NCBI RefSeq assembly: GCF_036934945.1
Contig: NC_088224.1
Location: 10,816,596-10,880,595 of the forward strand
Source: Oncorhynchus masou masou
Lineage: Eukaryota; Chordata; Actinopteri; Salmoniformes; Salmonidae
DNA length: 64,000 nucleotides
Reading direction: 5' to 3'
The position numbers and the translations under genes are program-made. Position 1 is the stretch's first letter; each line of letters opens with the position of its first letter. Shown piece after piece: positions 22,501 through 33,734 of this stretch. The notes beneath the pieces were generated by a model. The model ran no database searches. It had not been told where the DNA came from and saw only the letters and a program-made list of their open reading frames with translations.

Positions 22501-23795
22501 CCCTTATCACCATTAAATTGCCAGAGGTAGGAGTGTGTGAAATGTAGTTAGGTGGTAAGGACTTCCTGTCCTGTTCAATGGACTGAATGATTGGCTGAGA
22601 TGTAGGGGCCTTGACATCACTATCAAGGTGTGCTATTTTTTCTCGAAGAGCTTGTTATGATCAACGATGTGGTTCAGAATTAGATCTTTTCTAGTGAGAG
22701 CACAATGAAATAGCGCACTCCTATTCCCACTCATGGGTTGCACTTTTCATCACAATATTGTTTTGAACATTCGTTTTAGGACTGATGCTCAAATGCTTTG
22801 TCAATTGGCGCTGATGAAGGTTTAATCGAAAGTGCATTACAGTGGCTTAGAAATACAATGTCATTTCTAAAATAGAAAACCTTGTGTCGTCATTTTGATG
22901 TTGCCAGATTGCCTTTAGATGTAGTATGTAACGGTAGCTAGTTGGCTAAGACTGAGACCACCAGTTATCTGTCTTGAAGTCAATCTGATGACATGATAAT
23001 GGAGGCAAAGATGTTCCACCTAAATAATCTGGGTCTCTTATCGTGTGATTTAGACGAAACAGTCGTTATCCCCTGTTCAAAATGCCTGGGCTTTATGACA
23101 AGCTTTTGGGCACAACTAAGGTGCTGGGCGGCTTGAGAACGTTCATAACAATGGTTATGAAGCGACCGAGAGACAGAAGTGAGACATGTTCATTTCAATG
23201 GTAAAACTCTAGATGACGCTGAAGTTCTGAAGTGGCCGGCTGGTGAACAGGACGATGAACAGTTTTCTCTGAACTAGAAAACAAAAGTCTTATACTGAAA
23301 CAAATGAGTACAACGAGAAGCTGCGTCCGAATCAGAACAACGTACAATGAGAGACCAACAGGAGCACAGGACATTAATCTAGGTGCTGTAAAATGCCATT
23401 AAATCATTATTATTTTTTTTAATATAAAAGAGTTATAGAGCATCATTTTAAAATAGGCTGAGTATTTACTTTATCAAGCGCAATCCATCTCTCTGACTGT
23501 TTTTTTATGACCTTGTTTGGGTGGTTGTGTAACATGTATACCACCTCAGTCTGAAAGCTCAAATAACGACACGCCATTAGACAAGGAGATCTATTCAACT
23601 CCTAGAGTTATAGCTGTGACAATTCGACCTAAAGGAAACATTGGCTAGGCTGTTTGAAGGGCCGTCGAAACGGGAGTTTCTGGAGTACCACAGAGTCTAG
23701 TCTAGGACACATTACTATTCACTCTGCTCCATAAATAATTCACTAATGATGCTGAGAAACTCTGTCATTGTCCACAGCAGCATTGAATAACCATA
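22501..23795. other. No recognised feature
   Basis: About 1.3 kb of unique-looking DNA without long ORFs, tandem repeats or a recognised mobile element. It is the longest quiet stretch upstream of nedd9 and would be the place to look for a conserved non-coding element. Confidence 0.4.
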
Positions 23796-23799
23796 TTTT

Positions 23800-23960
23800 T
23801 ATTTATTTTTTTTTACCTTTATTTAACCAGGCAAGTCAGTTAAGAACAAATTCTTATTTTCAATGACGGCCTGGGAACAGTGGGTTAACTGCCTGTTCAG
23901 GGGCAGAACGACAGATTTGTACCTTGTCAGCTCAGGGGTTTGAACTTGCAACCTTCCGAT
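23800..23960 (-). mobile_element. HpaI-type tRNA-derived SINE, antisense, 5'-truncated
   Basis: In + orientation: T-rich start, CCTTTATTTAACCAGGCAAG, CAATGACGGCCTGGGAACAG, TGCCTGTTCAGGGGCAGAAC and GGTTTGAACTTGCAACC (B box in reverse). The A-box end is missing. Confidence 0.9.
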
Positions 23961-24059
23961 TTGGACAAACTTTATTTGATAGTCTGGATTTTCCTTTCCA
24001 TCTGTAGATGCTCTCCTACTATCAACAAACTATGTCGATAAGCAACTGCTTACTAAGTC

Positions 24060-24497
24060 AGTTAGAGTTAGGTTTAGAATAAGGGTTAGGATAAGGGTTA
24101 AGGTTAGGGTTAGAACAAAGGTTAGGATAAGGGCTAGGATAATGGTTAAGGTAAAGGTAAAGGTTAGGGTTAGGATAAAGGTTAAGGTTAGGATAAAGGT
24201 TAAGGTTAGGGTTAGGTTAAGGTTAGGGTTAGGATCAGGGTTAAGGTTAGGTTAAGGTTAGGGTTAGGATCAGGGTTAGGTTAAGGTTAGGGTTAGGTTA
24301 AGGTTAGGGTTAGGATAATGGTTAAGGTTAAGGTTAGGATAATGGTTAAGGTTAGGGTTAGGATAATGGTTAAGGTTAGGGTTAGGATAAGGGTTAAGGT
24401 TAGGGTTAGGATAAGGGTTAAGGGTTAAGGTTAGGGTTAGGGTTAGGGTTAGGATAAGGGTTAAGTTTAGGGTTAGGATAAGGGTTAAGTTTAGGGT
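24060..24497. repeat. Telomere-like GGTTAGGGTTAAGG degenerate repeat, about 440 bp
   Basis: Irregular mix of GGTTAGG, GGTTAAGG and GGATAAGG units. True (TTAGGG)3-4 is seen only near 24432-24450. It resembles the vertebrate telomere repeat but is mostly variant units, so it is more likely a simple repeat than a relic chromosome end. Confidence 0.85.
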
Positions 24498-24867
24498 TAA
24501 AATTAAAAATAAAATAAAAAAATGTTACTGATAGTCTAGTCTGTAGAGCATCTTCATATGGACTATCCAAATAAAGTGTTACCCAGGATTGTTATTCAAG
24601 AAAACCCATGCAATGTTTTTGTCATCTATAATGACTGGCTTTAGAATAATCCGGAATAAAGATGGCAAGGAGAACAGGGGTTGTCTGCGGTTACAAAGAA
24701 CACAGAGAGCGCAAAAAAGCAGTGAACGTTGTCACAAAAATACCACCATTTTACAACCCCAAGGAAAAGTAAACAGTTTGAGGATTGGACTGGTCCCAGT
24801 TGTGTAACTACAGACCACATGTTTTCAGCTCTCCTCTGTCGCAGGTACACCCAGCTAGATCCAGGTT
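24498..24867. other. No recognised feature
   Basis: ORFs at 24589-24807 and on the minus strand overlap without recognisable domains. No repeat was identified. Confidence 0.35.
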
Positions 24868-24947
24868 ACGTCCCAAATGGCAGACCTACTCCCACAGGGC
24901 TCTGGTCAAAAGCAGTGCACTATGTAGGGTGCCATTTGGGATACAGG
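24868..24947. repeat. Hairpin repeat (copy 10)
   Basis: ACGTCCCAAATGGCAGACCT, GGCTCTGGTCAAAAGCAGTG, then GTAGGGTGCCATTTGGGATA. Confidence 0.85.
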
Positions 24948-25348
24948 TGAGGCGTTCCAGATTTAGGGCTCTATTCATTTTGTAGAGCTGAACCATTATA
25001 GATTGCGTGATAGAAATGTAAAGGTGATTTCAGATTGAGCCGACATAGGCAGCGTTTACCATGAATGCAGTCTCTGCAAACGCAGCAAGATTGCGTTTAA
25101 ATTTCAATCATGCTTAAAGGTGAACTTCCGCGATGCAGATTAGGATTAGGGTTCAATGTCAATTCAAAATGGCACCTATCAATATAAGTATATAAGAATC
25201 ATTGTGGGCTAATTCCATATTTTGACACCCTTGTCTTAGCGTGCCCAGCATTCCATCATGCTGCTGCCAGGTCACGAGGTCACTGGGGGTCATGGCCCAC
25301 AAAGAGGTGACGAGTGGGGGGCCGAACTTGGGGCCTCACCAAGTTAGA

Positions 25349-25493
25349 GTCCCAAATGGCACCCTATTCCCTATGTAGTTTCCTATATTTCCTATACACA
25401 TTGTCTACGTAGTGCCTATGTATGCCCCATAGGGCTCTAGTCAAAAGTAGTGCCCAATGTAGGGAATAGGGCTCCATTTAGGACAAACACCCT
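25349..25493. repeat. Hairpin repeat (copy 11), enlarged centre
   Basis: Left arm GTCCCAAATGGCACCCTATT, right arm GTCAAAAGTAGTGCCCAATG then AGGGAATAGGGCTCCATTTA. The centre carries extra TATTTCCTATACAC sequence. Confidence 0.8.
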
Positions 25494-26322
25494 GTCTGGG
25501 CCCCGCTGGACAAGGTGGGAGGCAGCCAAGGCAAGGTAGGGAGGCAGACCCATAAATCTGCCTAAGGTGGTTGGGAGAGTGTGAAGGCTATAATCCACGA
25601 GGGGCCACCTCTACCCAATCTTTAGCCAGCACAGAGAGCCTGTTGTCATGTCACGCTATCTGGAGATCCCGCCTCATTCAACCGTCAGTCCGGTTCACAG
25701 TTTAGCACAGAACCCTGGGACATTCTTATGAAAGACATCTGTCCCTGTTAAACAGAGGTGAAACATCCAGGGCTCTTATGCAACTCAGACTTCACCGATA
25801 CCCATAAGCAGACAAAGATGAAAGGGTAATTACAAGGCTATTTGTAAGGCTATTTCTGTGGTGTAATTCCCTGTGATAATGTAGGCCAAGATCTGTTTGT
25901 GTTGTCTTGCCAAACTGGTGCCATTGTTTGGTATGATAATAAAGCAGGAGAGATGGCAAGACCCCACAAACAGTTCTGGGAGCTGCTTCTGCTGCCACAC
26001 TACAGTAGGTCTAGTACAGAATGATACGACCATGGTGACTTGTTGTCATGGGAACGTGGGGTAGGGAACACTGTGAGCCTAAACGCTAACACTAATCGTT
26101 CTCCGGCCTTTGATTGTTTGGCTTGTCTGCAGACTCTTCAAACAGGGGATTTTGGTTGGGTAACACAGAGCAGCAGAGAATCAGTATCAAAAACCAAAAT
26201 GTTCACACACCCTTATCCAGAGGGACTTACACTAGCAATTAGGATTAAGTTCCTTGCTCAAGGGCACATTGACAGATTTCTGACCTTGTTACCTCGGGGT
26301 TTTGAACCTGAAACCTTTTCAT
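25494..26322. other. No recognised feature
   Basis: Unique-looking DNA; overlapping ORFs at 25792-26033 (minus) and 26040-26405 (plus) have no recognisable domain. Confidence 0.4.
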
Positions 26323-26432
26323 ATCAAATCAAATCAAATGTATTTGTCACATACACATGGTTAGCAGATGTTAATGTGAGTGTAGCGAAATTCTTATGCT
26401 TCTAGTTCCGACAATGCAGTAATAAAAAATAA
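26323..26432 (-). mobile_element. LINE 3'-end fragment, antisense
   Basis: ATCAAATCAAATCAAATGTA then TTTGTCACATACACATGG, TTAGCAGATGTTAATG and GTAGCGAAATTCTTATGC are the reversed 3' terminus of a common salmonid LINE. Confidence 0.75.
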
Positions 26433-26510
26433 AAAAATACTGCATAGTTTCCTAGGAACGCGAAGCGAGGCGGCCATCTCTGTTACTGGCCCAACATTCT
26501 TAACCAATCG

Positions 26511-26543
<33 letters not shown>

Positions 26544-26805
26544 GGAAGGCTTTCTTGCAAGGCTGTGTCTGCTCAGAGATGCTAACTAGGGCGTTTCTTC
26601 TCACCTCTATTCTCTTCACCACTATACTCTCTAGGACAAGACCTTAAGTCTCATCTGTGTTGTTAAACTACAACACTGCACACGCATGGAGACGGAGTAA
26701 GTCCCTTTTATATTATGTTATTTAGACAGTGTTTTCTTGGTTAGCACAATAAATATTACACTGTTATCGCAAAACAAAGATAACAACTTCTGTGAAGAAC
26801 ATATA

Positions 26806-27006
26806 TTTTTTTATTTAGCTAGGCAAGTCAGATTAAGAACAAACTCTTATTTACAATGACAGCAGGTCAACTGCCTTGTTCAGAGGTAGAACAACAGATT
26901 TTTACCTTGTCAGCTCTGGGATTTGATCTTGCAATGTTTATGGTTAGTGGCCCAACACTCTAACCTACTAGGCTACCTGCCGCCCCACCAGGCTACCAGT
27001 CGCCCC
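26806..27006 (-). mobile_element. HpaI-type tRNA-derived SINE, antisense
   Basis: TTTTTATTTAGCTAGGCAAG in the tail; CTTGTTCAGAGGTAGAAC; B box in reverse GATTTGATCTTGCAATG; A box in reverse CCAACACTCTAACCTACTAG; GGCTACCTGCCGCCCC. The last 20 bases are duplicated (ACCAGGCTACCAGTCGCCCC). Confidence 0.88.
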
Positions 27007-27330
27007 GGAGCGATTATGTCTTGATAAAAGTGAGTGGCTGTGTGTATTATTGAAGAATTAAGGGATTGGGTGATGATTCGCTTAGCAACAGCTAGACGAG
27101 GGTTGATAAAAGAGAGTGGTTCGGCAGGACATTTGTTTAGAGGGTGGGGGTGGGGTTAATAAGTGTTTTCTCATTAGATGCTGTTGGGTTCTTGGTTTTA
27201 CTAGGCAGGAAAATCAATGTGATCAAGGTCCATGGTGTGTCTATCAGGGGGAAAAGATAAGTTATCATGAATATCGAAGTCCCACTCAATGTCAAGACAA
27301 AAAGGAGACACTGGTTGAAAAAGTACCTCA
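27007..27330. other. No recognised feature
   Basis: Unique-looking DNA; the ORF at 27116-27337 has no recognisable domain. Confidence 0.35.
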
Positions 27331-27900
27331 GTTGTGATACTTGAATAAAAGTAAAGATTCTTTAATAGAAAAAATTACTCAAGTAAAAGTTAGTCACCCA
27401 GTAAAATACTACTTGAGTAAAAGTTAGTCACCCAGTAAAATACTACTCAAGTAAAAGTTAAAGTCACCCAGTAAAATACTAAAGTAAAAGTTAAAGTCAC
27501 CCAGTAAAATACTACTTGAGTAAAAGTTTGAAAAGTATTTGGTTTTAAATACTGGAAAAAGTGTACTGAACATCCATACTGCTTGGGGCGGCAGGGTAGC
27601 CCAGTGGTTAGAGCATTGGACTAGTAACCGGAAGGTTGCAAGTTCATACCCCTGAGCTGACAAGGTACAAATCTGTCATTCTGCCCCTGAACAGGCAGTT
27701 AACCCACTGTTCCTAGGCTGTCATTGAAAATAAGATTTTTTTCTGAACTGACTTGCCTAGTTAAGTAAAAATAAAAAAAATACTTGAGTAAAAGTAAAAG
27801 CAATACATCATATTCATAATATTAAGCAAATCAGACGGCACGATTTTTGTGACAATTTGTGATGCTCAATTTCTTTTTAAGTATGTTTCCAAAAAAAGTT
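27331..27900. repeat. Fish 'TTGAGTAAAAGT' dispersed repeat, split by a SINE
   Basis: GTCACCCAGTAAAATACTAC and TTGAGTAAAAGTTA units repeat about four times (27395-27530), then AAAGTATTTGGTTTTAAATA. After the SINE the element resumes with TACTTGAGTAAAAGTAAAAG and AAATCAGACGGCACGATTTT. I recognise this as a widespread fish repeat; its class is unknown to me. Confidence 0.65.
27585..27780 (+). mobile_element. HpaI-type tRNA-derived SINE, full-length
   Basis: GGGGCGGCAGGGTAGCCCAG, GTTAGAGCATTGGACTAG, B box GGTTGCAAGTTCATACC, CTGCCCCTGAACAGGCAG, GTCATTGAAAATAAGA and CTGACTTGCCTAGTTAAG with an A-rich tail. It interrupts the TTGAGTAAAAGT repeat. Confidence 0.92.
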
Positions 27901-28056
27901 GATTAACAATCGTTTATTATCATAGAAACGGAAACTCTGTTGAAGCTTGAGCTTGAAAAATGCATGAAACATACAGTAGAAATGCATTTCCTTTTTCTTC
28001 CATCTGTCATATGAACCTCAACTGGTAAATACTCTGCTACACTTGCTCTTTCTCAA

Positions 28057-28230
<174 letters not shown>

Positions 28231-28907
28231 CACACGTGCGTGTGTCTATTTGTAATTTCCTGTGCCCTCCCTAATCAGTTTGTGAAAGTTTACTTGACAG
28301 TGAGCCAACAGTAAAACTTCCATTGCTTAGAGGATATAACTGTTCACAAGATATAACACAAACGGAATGTTCCATGTTGGCTTGGCGAGCTCTATGATCA
28401 ACAGTACATGAAGGAACCAATGACTTACATCAACTTCACCCACTCTTTATCCACACATGTCCTGCTCGCACAAGATCACTACCATGTCTACACATAATTA
28501 AACTTACTTTGGTTTCAATGCCAACGAGTTGGCCTACAGGCCCTAGGCTATGATTTAGTGGTGCAGTGTTGATGGGCTTGTTCAATGAGGTCAAACAAAA
28601 GTACTTCCTCCTGACTTGTCCCTGTTAATGCACCAACTTTCTCACCAACACCTCTCACAGAATATGTAGAAGGAACATATGGATGAAGAGCTAGATTTAG
28701 AACGGAAACTTTTCTCATTGTCTGGTGACCATGACTTGGTTGAGCTATACCTTTATGTTTTGGGTTGGTTTTGCCTAAATGGCGGTGTACCTGGCGCAGA
28801 CAAAACATGCAGTGGTTGCTTTCCGGATGTTTTTCTATTTGTTTGGCGGCCGGGTATATCAACAGACCCTCTGCTACGTCAACCTGCGCTTATATATGCA
28901 CCATGTA
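28231..28907. other. No recognised feature
   Basis: ORFs at 28548-28862 (minus) and 28679-28967 (plus, three overlapping frames) show no domain I recognise. No repeat was identified. Confidence 0.35.
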
Positions 28908-30260
28908 CAGTACCAGTCAAAAGCTTGTTTTGACTATTTTCTACATTGTAGAATAACTATGAAATAACACATATGGAATCATGTAGTAATTGTTAAACAA
29001 ATCAAAATATATTTTATATTTGAGATTCTTCAAAGTAGCCACCCTTTGTCTTGATGACAGCTTTGCACATTCTTAGTATTCTCTCAACCACCTTCATAAG
29101 GAATGCTTTTCCAACGGTCTTGAAGGAGTTCCCACATATGCTGAGCACTTGTTGGCTGATTTTCCTTCACTCTGTGGTCCAACTCATCCCAAACCATCTT
29201 ATTTGGGTTGAGGTTGGGTGATTGTGGAGGCCAGGTCATCTGATGCAGCACTCCATCACTCTCCTTGGTCAAATAGCCCTTACACAGTCTGGAGGTGTGT
29301 GTTGGGTCATTGTCCTGTTGAAAAACAAATGATAGTCCCACTAAGCGCAAACCAGATGGGATGGCATATCGCTGGTAGCCATGCTGGTTAAGTGTGCCTT
29401 GACTTCTACCGTTCAAATGTTCTTTGCTCTTGTTTCTTGGCTCAAGCAAGTGTCTTCTTCTTATTGGTGTCCTTTAGTAGTGGTTTCTTTGCAGCAATTC
29501 GACAATGAAGGCCCGACTCACGCAGTCTCCTCTGAACAGTTGATGTTGAGATGTGTCTATTACTTGAACTCTGTGAGGCATTTATTTGGGCTGCAATCTG
29601 AGACGCAGTTAACTCTAATGAATTGATCCTCTACATCAGAGGTAACTCTGGGTTTTCCTTTCCTGTGATAGTCCTCATGAGAGCCAGCTTCATCTTAACA
29701 CCTGATGGTTTTTGAGACGGCACTTGAAGAAACTTTCAAGGTTCTTGAAATTGTCCTTGTTGACTGACCTTCATGTCTTAAAGTAAAGATGGACTGTCAT
29801 TTCTCTTTGCTTATTTGAGTTGTTCTTGCCATGATATGGACTTGGTATTTTACCAAATAGGGCTATCTTCTGTATACCATCCCTACCTTGTCACAGCACA
29901 ACTGATTGTTTCAAACGCATTAAGATGAAAATAAATTCTACAAATTAACTTTTAACAAGGCACACCTGTTAATTTAAATACATTCCAGGTGACTACCTCA
30001 TGAAGCTGGTTGAGAGAATGCCAAGAGTGGGCAAAACTGTCATCAAGGCAAAGGGTGGCTACTTTGAAGAATCTCAAATATAAAATATATTTTGATTTGA
30101 TTTGATTTTTTTAACATGTGTTTGGTTACTACATGATTCCATATGTGCTATTTCATAGTTTTGATGTCTTCACTATTATTCTACAATGTAGACAATAGTC
30201 AAAATAATGAAAAACCATGCAATGAGAAGGTGTGTCCATTGTCATTGTAAACAAACACTG
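28908..30260 (-). mobile_element. Tc1-like DNA transposon C, internally deleted, 1353 bp
   Basis: Left end CAGTACCAGTCAAAAGCTTG and right end ending AAACAAACACTG, with long near-terminal inverted repeats (CTATGAAATAACACATATGG and its complement near 30145). TA flanks both ends (28906-28907, 30261-30262). This family differs from elements A and B. Transposase remnants read on the minus strand. Confidence 0.9.
29084..29860 (-). pseudogene. Tc1-like transposase remnant with central deletion
   Basis: The 29449-29084 frame carries LSFVFQQDNDPTHTSR (second catalytic Asp) and SPNLNPNKMVW, where family members have NPIEMVW. The catalytic Glu is therefore Lys. Upstream, a KKHEQ-like segment runs directly into GTLNQHGYQRYAIPSG near 29400-29450, so the central part with the first catalytic Asp (WSDES motif) and the GGG-VMVWG motif is deleted. 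The N-terminal DNA-binding region lies at about 29500-29830 with further breaks. Confidence 0.85.
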
Positions 30261-30824
30261 TATAGCCTCATAACATGGTTAAACTATACATTTTATATGA
30301 TGGGTGTTCAGTCCTTGCATCCAAAGCTTTGTCTATTAATCTGACAGTGGTTACATTTCCCCATACCTCAGCTTTTTACCAAACAGACATGGGGTGACAG
30401 TTTTGTTATCGTTTCATCTGTGGATTTGCCCTTTAAACAGCTGCATATTATCAAGGTGTCAAAGTGTCACCAACAAAAGGTAAACAATATGTCTATAGAA
30501 AATGCAGAATATGGCATTCATTTTTCACATGTAAATAGCACTTTTCAGTAGTGCTCAAAACATGCCATTCCACGAGCGCAGCTTTTATATTTCAACACGA
30601 ATCAATGAGCCCAATCAGTCCTCAACGACAAAATCATTAACAACAGAGTAGGGCTGGCTACTAAATCCTTCGTTTTGGTGTCATGTCACAATTTGGCTAA
30701 TCTATACTTCCATATTTCCAAGTCCATATGGCCAGCTATGTAAACTTTAACATTGATTTATCCTGCAATAGATGTTGTTTAATTGGTAAAAAAAAAATGT
30801 TTGTCTTCTTCTAATGCCTCTTAA
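30261..30824. other. No recognised feature
   Basis: Unique-looking AT-rich DNA, no ORF or repeat recognised. Confidence 0.4.
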
Positions 30825-30958
30825 AGGGAAATTAATCTAAAAGTAACGGAATGTAATCAGATTACGTTACAGAGTTTGGGGTAATCCCAAAATTACGTTA
30901 CTTATTAAAATTATGGACAGGTAACGGATTACATTTATAAAGTAACCCAACCCTGCCT
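30825..30958. repeat. AAGTAACGGAATGTAATC dispersed fish repeat, partly palindromic
   Basis: GTAACGGAATGTAATCAGAT then TACGTTACAGAG, and TACGTTACTTATTAAAAT with GGTAACGGATTACATTT. Parts are inverted copies of each other. I recognise it as a widespread fish repeat; class unknown. Confidence 0.55.
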
Positions 30959-31089
30959 GTAGGTAATGGCTAAAATACCTTTATAGGTGCATGTACATTG
31001 CACCAAGCGAAGTCCCATAACACTTTCCTCCAGTGGTCCTTGTCTCTGACGTAGTCAACAGACATGGACATTTAACGTCGTAGCAGGCC

Positions 31090-31425
31090 GTTCATTATAT
31101 GACGTCAGTTGTACTCTGCAGCGACTTGACCAATGAGTTAAGAGACATTGTAAATGAGCTGAGGCGCTCATGTAGTAAGATCATTCTCGTTCAGCGGCAA
31201 CCAGATAAGTATATTGCAGAACCTGGGTGATACGCACGACTGGGTTGAAAATTATTGAAGGAAACATTCGCTTTTTTGTATTGTCGTTACCATTGACCAA
31301 ATCTTGATGGCTGTTTTGATCGCAAAATAAAACGTTTCGTTGCGACATTCACATGTGTTCTTTTTGACACGACAAGCGGATATTTTACTCTTCCCCGGAG
31401 TCAGAGAGAAGACGAGGCACTCAAA
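31090..31425 (+). promoter_or_regulatory. nedd9: Probable nedd9 promoter and 5' UTR
   Basis: A perfect palindromic CRE, TGACGTCA, lies at 31100-31107 and a CCAAT box at 31130-31134, about 290-325 bp before the start codon. No clear TATA box is seen, and the transcription start cannot be placed from sequence. Two short upstream ORFs occur in the likely 5' UTR: 31307-31330 (7 codons) and 31353-31367 (4 codons), both closed before the main start. The main ATG has A at -3, a favourable Kozak context. CREB/ATF control is inference from the CRE only. Confidence 0.55.
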
Positions 31426-31437
31426 ATGAAGTACAAA
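31426..31437 (+). CDS. nedd9: nedd9 coding exon 1 (Met-Lys-Tyr-Lys)
   Basis: ATG AAG TAC AAA is followed at once by GTAAGTGA, a near-consensus splice donor, in phase 0. NEDD9 (HEF1/Cas-L) in vertebrates starts MKYK and continues NLMA, and exon 2 here begins exactly with Asn-Leu-Met-Ala after its acceptor. This four-codon exon therefore fits the canonical first coding exon. Reading through the donor gives a false 76-codon ORF (31426-31656). NEDD9 is a cytoplasmic docking protein of focal adhesions that links FAK/Src kinases to Crk and migration. The identification rests on the joint evidence of the start peptide, donor and matching phase. Other Cas-family members start differently. Confidence 0.85.
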
Positions 31438-31968
31438 GTAAGTGACTGTTCACAAAGTAATTTAAATGAGATCTTCCCTGACATGGTTGTTGTAACGGAT
31501 TTATTAAATTATTGTGTGATTATAAACTGGCAAAACACCAATATTTTATCTCCTTCAGACGAGACTTTATGTAGCCTAGGGCTATGTATTGGGGAAAAGT
31601 TAACTATGTCCACCACAAATAAAAACAAGAATGAACCTGAGTTAGTTTCAGTTTAGATGTAACAATGTTGTAACAACAGTGTTGTAGGCTAACCGCATTT
31701 GTGTAACAATGTTACCCAGGGAGACATTTAGCCCACCGCTGCCTTGGGATGTCAACGCGGGAAGAGGGTGTTCCGTGGTCTGTCAGTTCGTTCTTTGGCC
31801 TCCAGTCACAGGGACATTACGATATTAATTACATTGGTTTAAAATATATATATGTCCGGTTGCTTTCTCTGTGCGTAGGCTATGCGCTCTTCCAAAGTGG
31901 GCGAAGTGGGATTTAAAGTGCTGAAGTTATGCTCGAATCGCATGCAACGCTGAATACTAGCCTACATA
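31438..31968. other. First part of nedd9 intron 1, no recognised feature
   Basis: Unique-looking DNA next to exon 1, the usual place for intronic enhancers. No specific motif stands out. Confidence 0.4.
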
Positions 31969-32512
31969 AGAATGCTCTCCTCTTCCCAATAATTCCCTCT
32001 ACTCTTCCCAATAATTCTCTCTCCTCTTCCCAATAATTCTCTCTCCTCTTCCCAATAATTCTCTCTCCTCTTCCCAATAATTCTCTCTCCTCTTCCCAAT
32101 AATTCTCTCTCCTCTTCCCAATAATTCCCTCTCCTCTTCCCAATAATTCTCTCTCCTCTTCCCAATAATTCTCTCTCCTCTTCCCAATAATTCTCTCTAC
32201 TCTTCCCAATAATTCTCTCTCCTCTTCCCAATAATTCCCTCTCCTCTTCCCAATAATTCTCTCTCCTCTTCCCAATAATTCTCTCTCCTCTTCCCAATAA
32301 TTCTCTCTCCTCTTCCCAATAATTCCCTCTCCTCTTCCCAATAATTCTCTCTCCTCTTCCCAATAATTCTCTCTACTCTTCCCAATAATTCTCTCTCCTC
32401 TTCCCAATAATTCTCTCTCCTCTTCCCAATAATTCCCTCTACTCTTCCCAATAATTCCCTTTACTCTTCCCAATAATTCTCTCTCCTCTTCCCAATAATT
32501 CTCTCTCCTCTG
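31969..32512. repeat. 22-bp minisatellite, about 25 copies
   Basis: The unit is CTCTTCCCAATAATTCTCTC plus TC, with variants TTCCCTCTC, CTACTC and TTTACTC. On the minus strand it is stop-free in all three phases because 22 is not a multiple of 3, giving spurious 62-186-codon ORFs. Confidence 0.96.
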
Positions 32513-33734
32513 CCCATGGGTCGATTTATTTCGGAGTAATCAAATACTCATGCGTTGACAGTGAATGCTATACCTTCACGGGTAATAAATAATACATGAT
32601 TGTATCGAATCAGGTTACTTAGTAGGAGGATATGTTGGCACCGTCATTCTTAGTTCTCTCTCTGTATCCCCTGGCTGTCCGTTCGACCGTGGCTGTGGCT
32701 TTGTTTGGGCAATATATTTAGTTTACACTCAAGGTCTGACGAACAAACGAGACATTCAGTGAAGTTGATTTAACCCATTCTACTCTGTGGGTGTGAGTCC
32801 TAGCACTGACTGGCCTGTTGTAACAAGTAAACCTCTTCATACATAATTGTCTCCATGACATAGCATATTCAGGGTTTTTTAAAAGCTGCTTAGATTGCAT
32901 AATTGAATAGACTTCACTGTTCATGAGATCTGTAAAGAAACAGAGATTGCTCAATCAGGGCCTGGCTATGCCTCAGCATCAGCATAAAACCCTGCCTTTG
33001 GGGCATGGAGCTGTCTGTCTCTCAACTCCTATGTCAAGGAAACATGGCCTCTTATAGTTCAAGACCTTTCCGTCACCATTAACAAACTCTGTAAGGCATT
33101 GATTGGAGCTTCTGAAAATAGCCCACTTCCTACTATGGTTTGAGGTTCAGTACTCTTCTCCATTGGAATGCTTTTGTCAACTTCACACCATCAAGGAAAT
33201 GTAGGGCACTTGGCAAGAGAGCTGGTCATACGTTCTGGAACCGACTGATGGTGCTGTTTGGAATCCTCCAAAATACTGTACTTACTGAAATAACCACCTT
33301 TGTTGTTCTTTATTGGAGTCATGTGCTTGGGTCTGAAGTCTGTGTTATCCGGCCATATTAGGAATGTCAGAGCTGTCTGTCATGCAAAGCTGTGATGTAG
33401 TTTTCTGGTGTTTCGGTAGTATTAAGGGCCAATGACTTCAGTGTTAAATTACCACAATGCTGTAATACTCGGTTTAGCCTTAATCGTTGGGAAAATAACC
33501 CACATCTAGATTAGTATTAGAAGCCCCCTCATTAGTATTAGAAGCCCCCTTCACACTTCTGAGTGCATGGCTCATGCAGGCTTTCCCTAAGGGAAAGGTG
33601 ATTGCTCTCGTCATGCCTGTGTATTCAGCCTTATACTCCAGGGCTCTTTAGGGCTACAGGGTTTGTTATCAGGCCCTGTAGGGGTTGGATCGGTATACTG
33701 CCTTCCCATTCCCTCTGACACAGCAGACCTGACC
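32513..33734. other. No recognised feature
   Basis: About 1.2 kb of unique-looking intronic DNA with a short direct duplication (ATTAGTATTAGAAGCCCCC at about 33510 and 33530). ORFs at 32718-32954 and 33140-33361 have no recognisable domain. Confidence 0.4.

Noticed and set aside
24060..24497. A chromosome end
   Set aside because: Sequence continues normally on both sides and most units are variant; at most an interstitial telomere-like repeat.
10362..27780. tRNA genes at the A-box/B-box sequences
   Set aside because: They are the tRNA-derived heads of HpaI-type SINEs with SINE bodies and tails, and cannot be drawn as full tRNA cloverleafs.
28548..28967. Overlapping ORFs of 62-104 codons on both strands before Tc1-like element C
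   Set aside because: No domain recognised, frames overlap one another, and no splice structure was seen; most likely chance.
31426..31656. 76-codon ORF starting at the nedd9 ATG
   Set aside because: Only the first four codons are exonic; the rest runs through the GTAAGT donor into the intron.
31913..32473. 186-codon minus-strand ORF, Arg/Glu-rich
   Set aside because: 22-bp minisatellite read through all phases.
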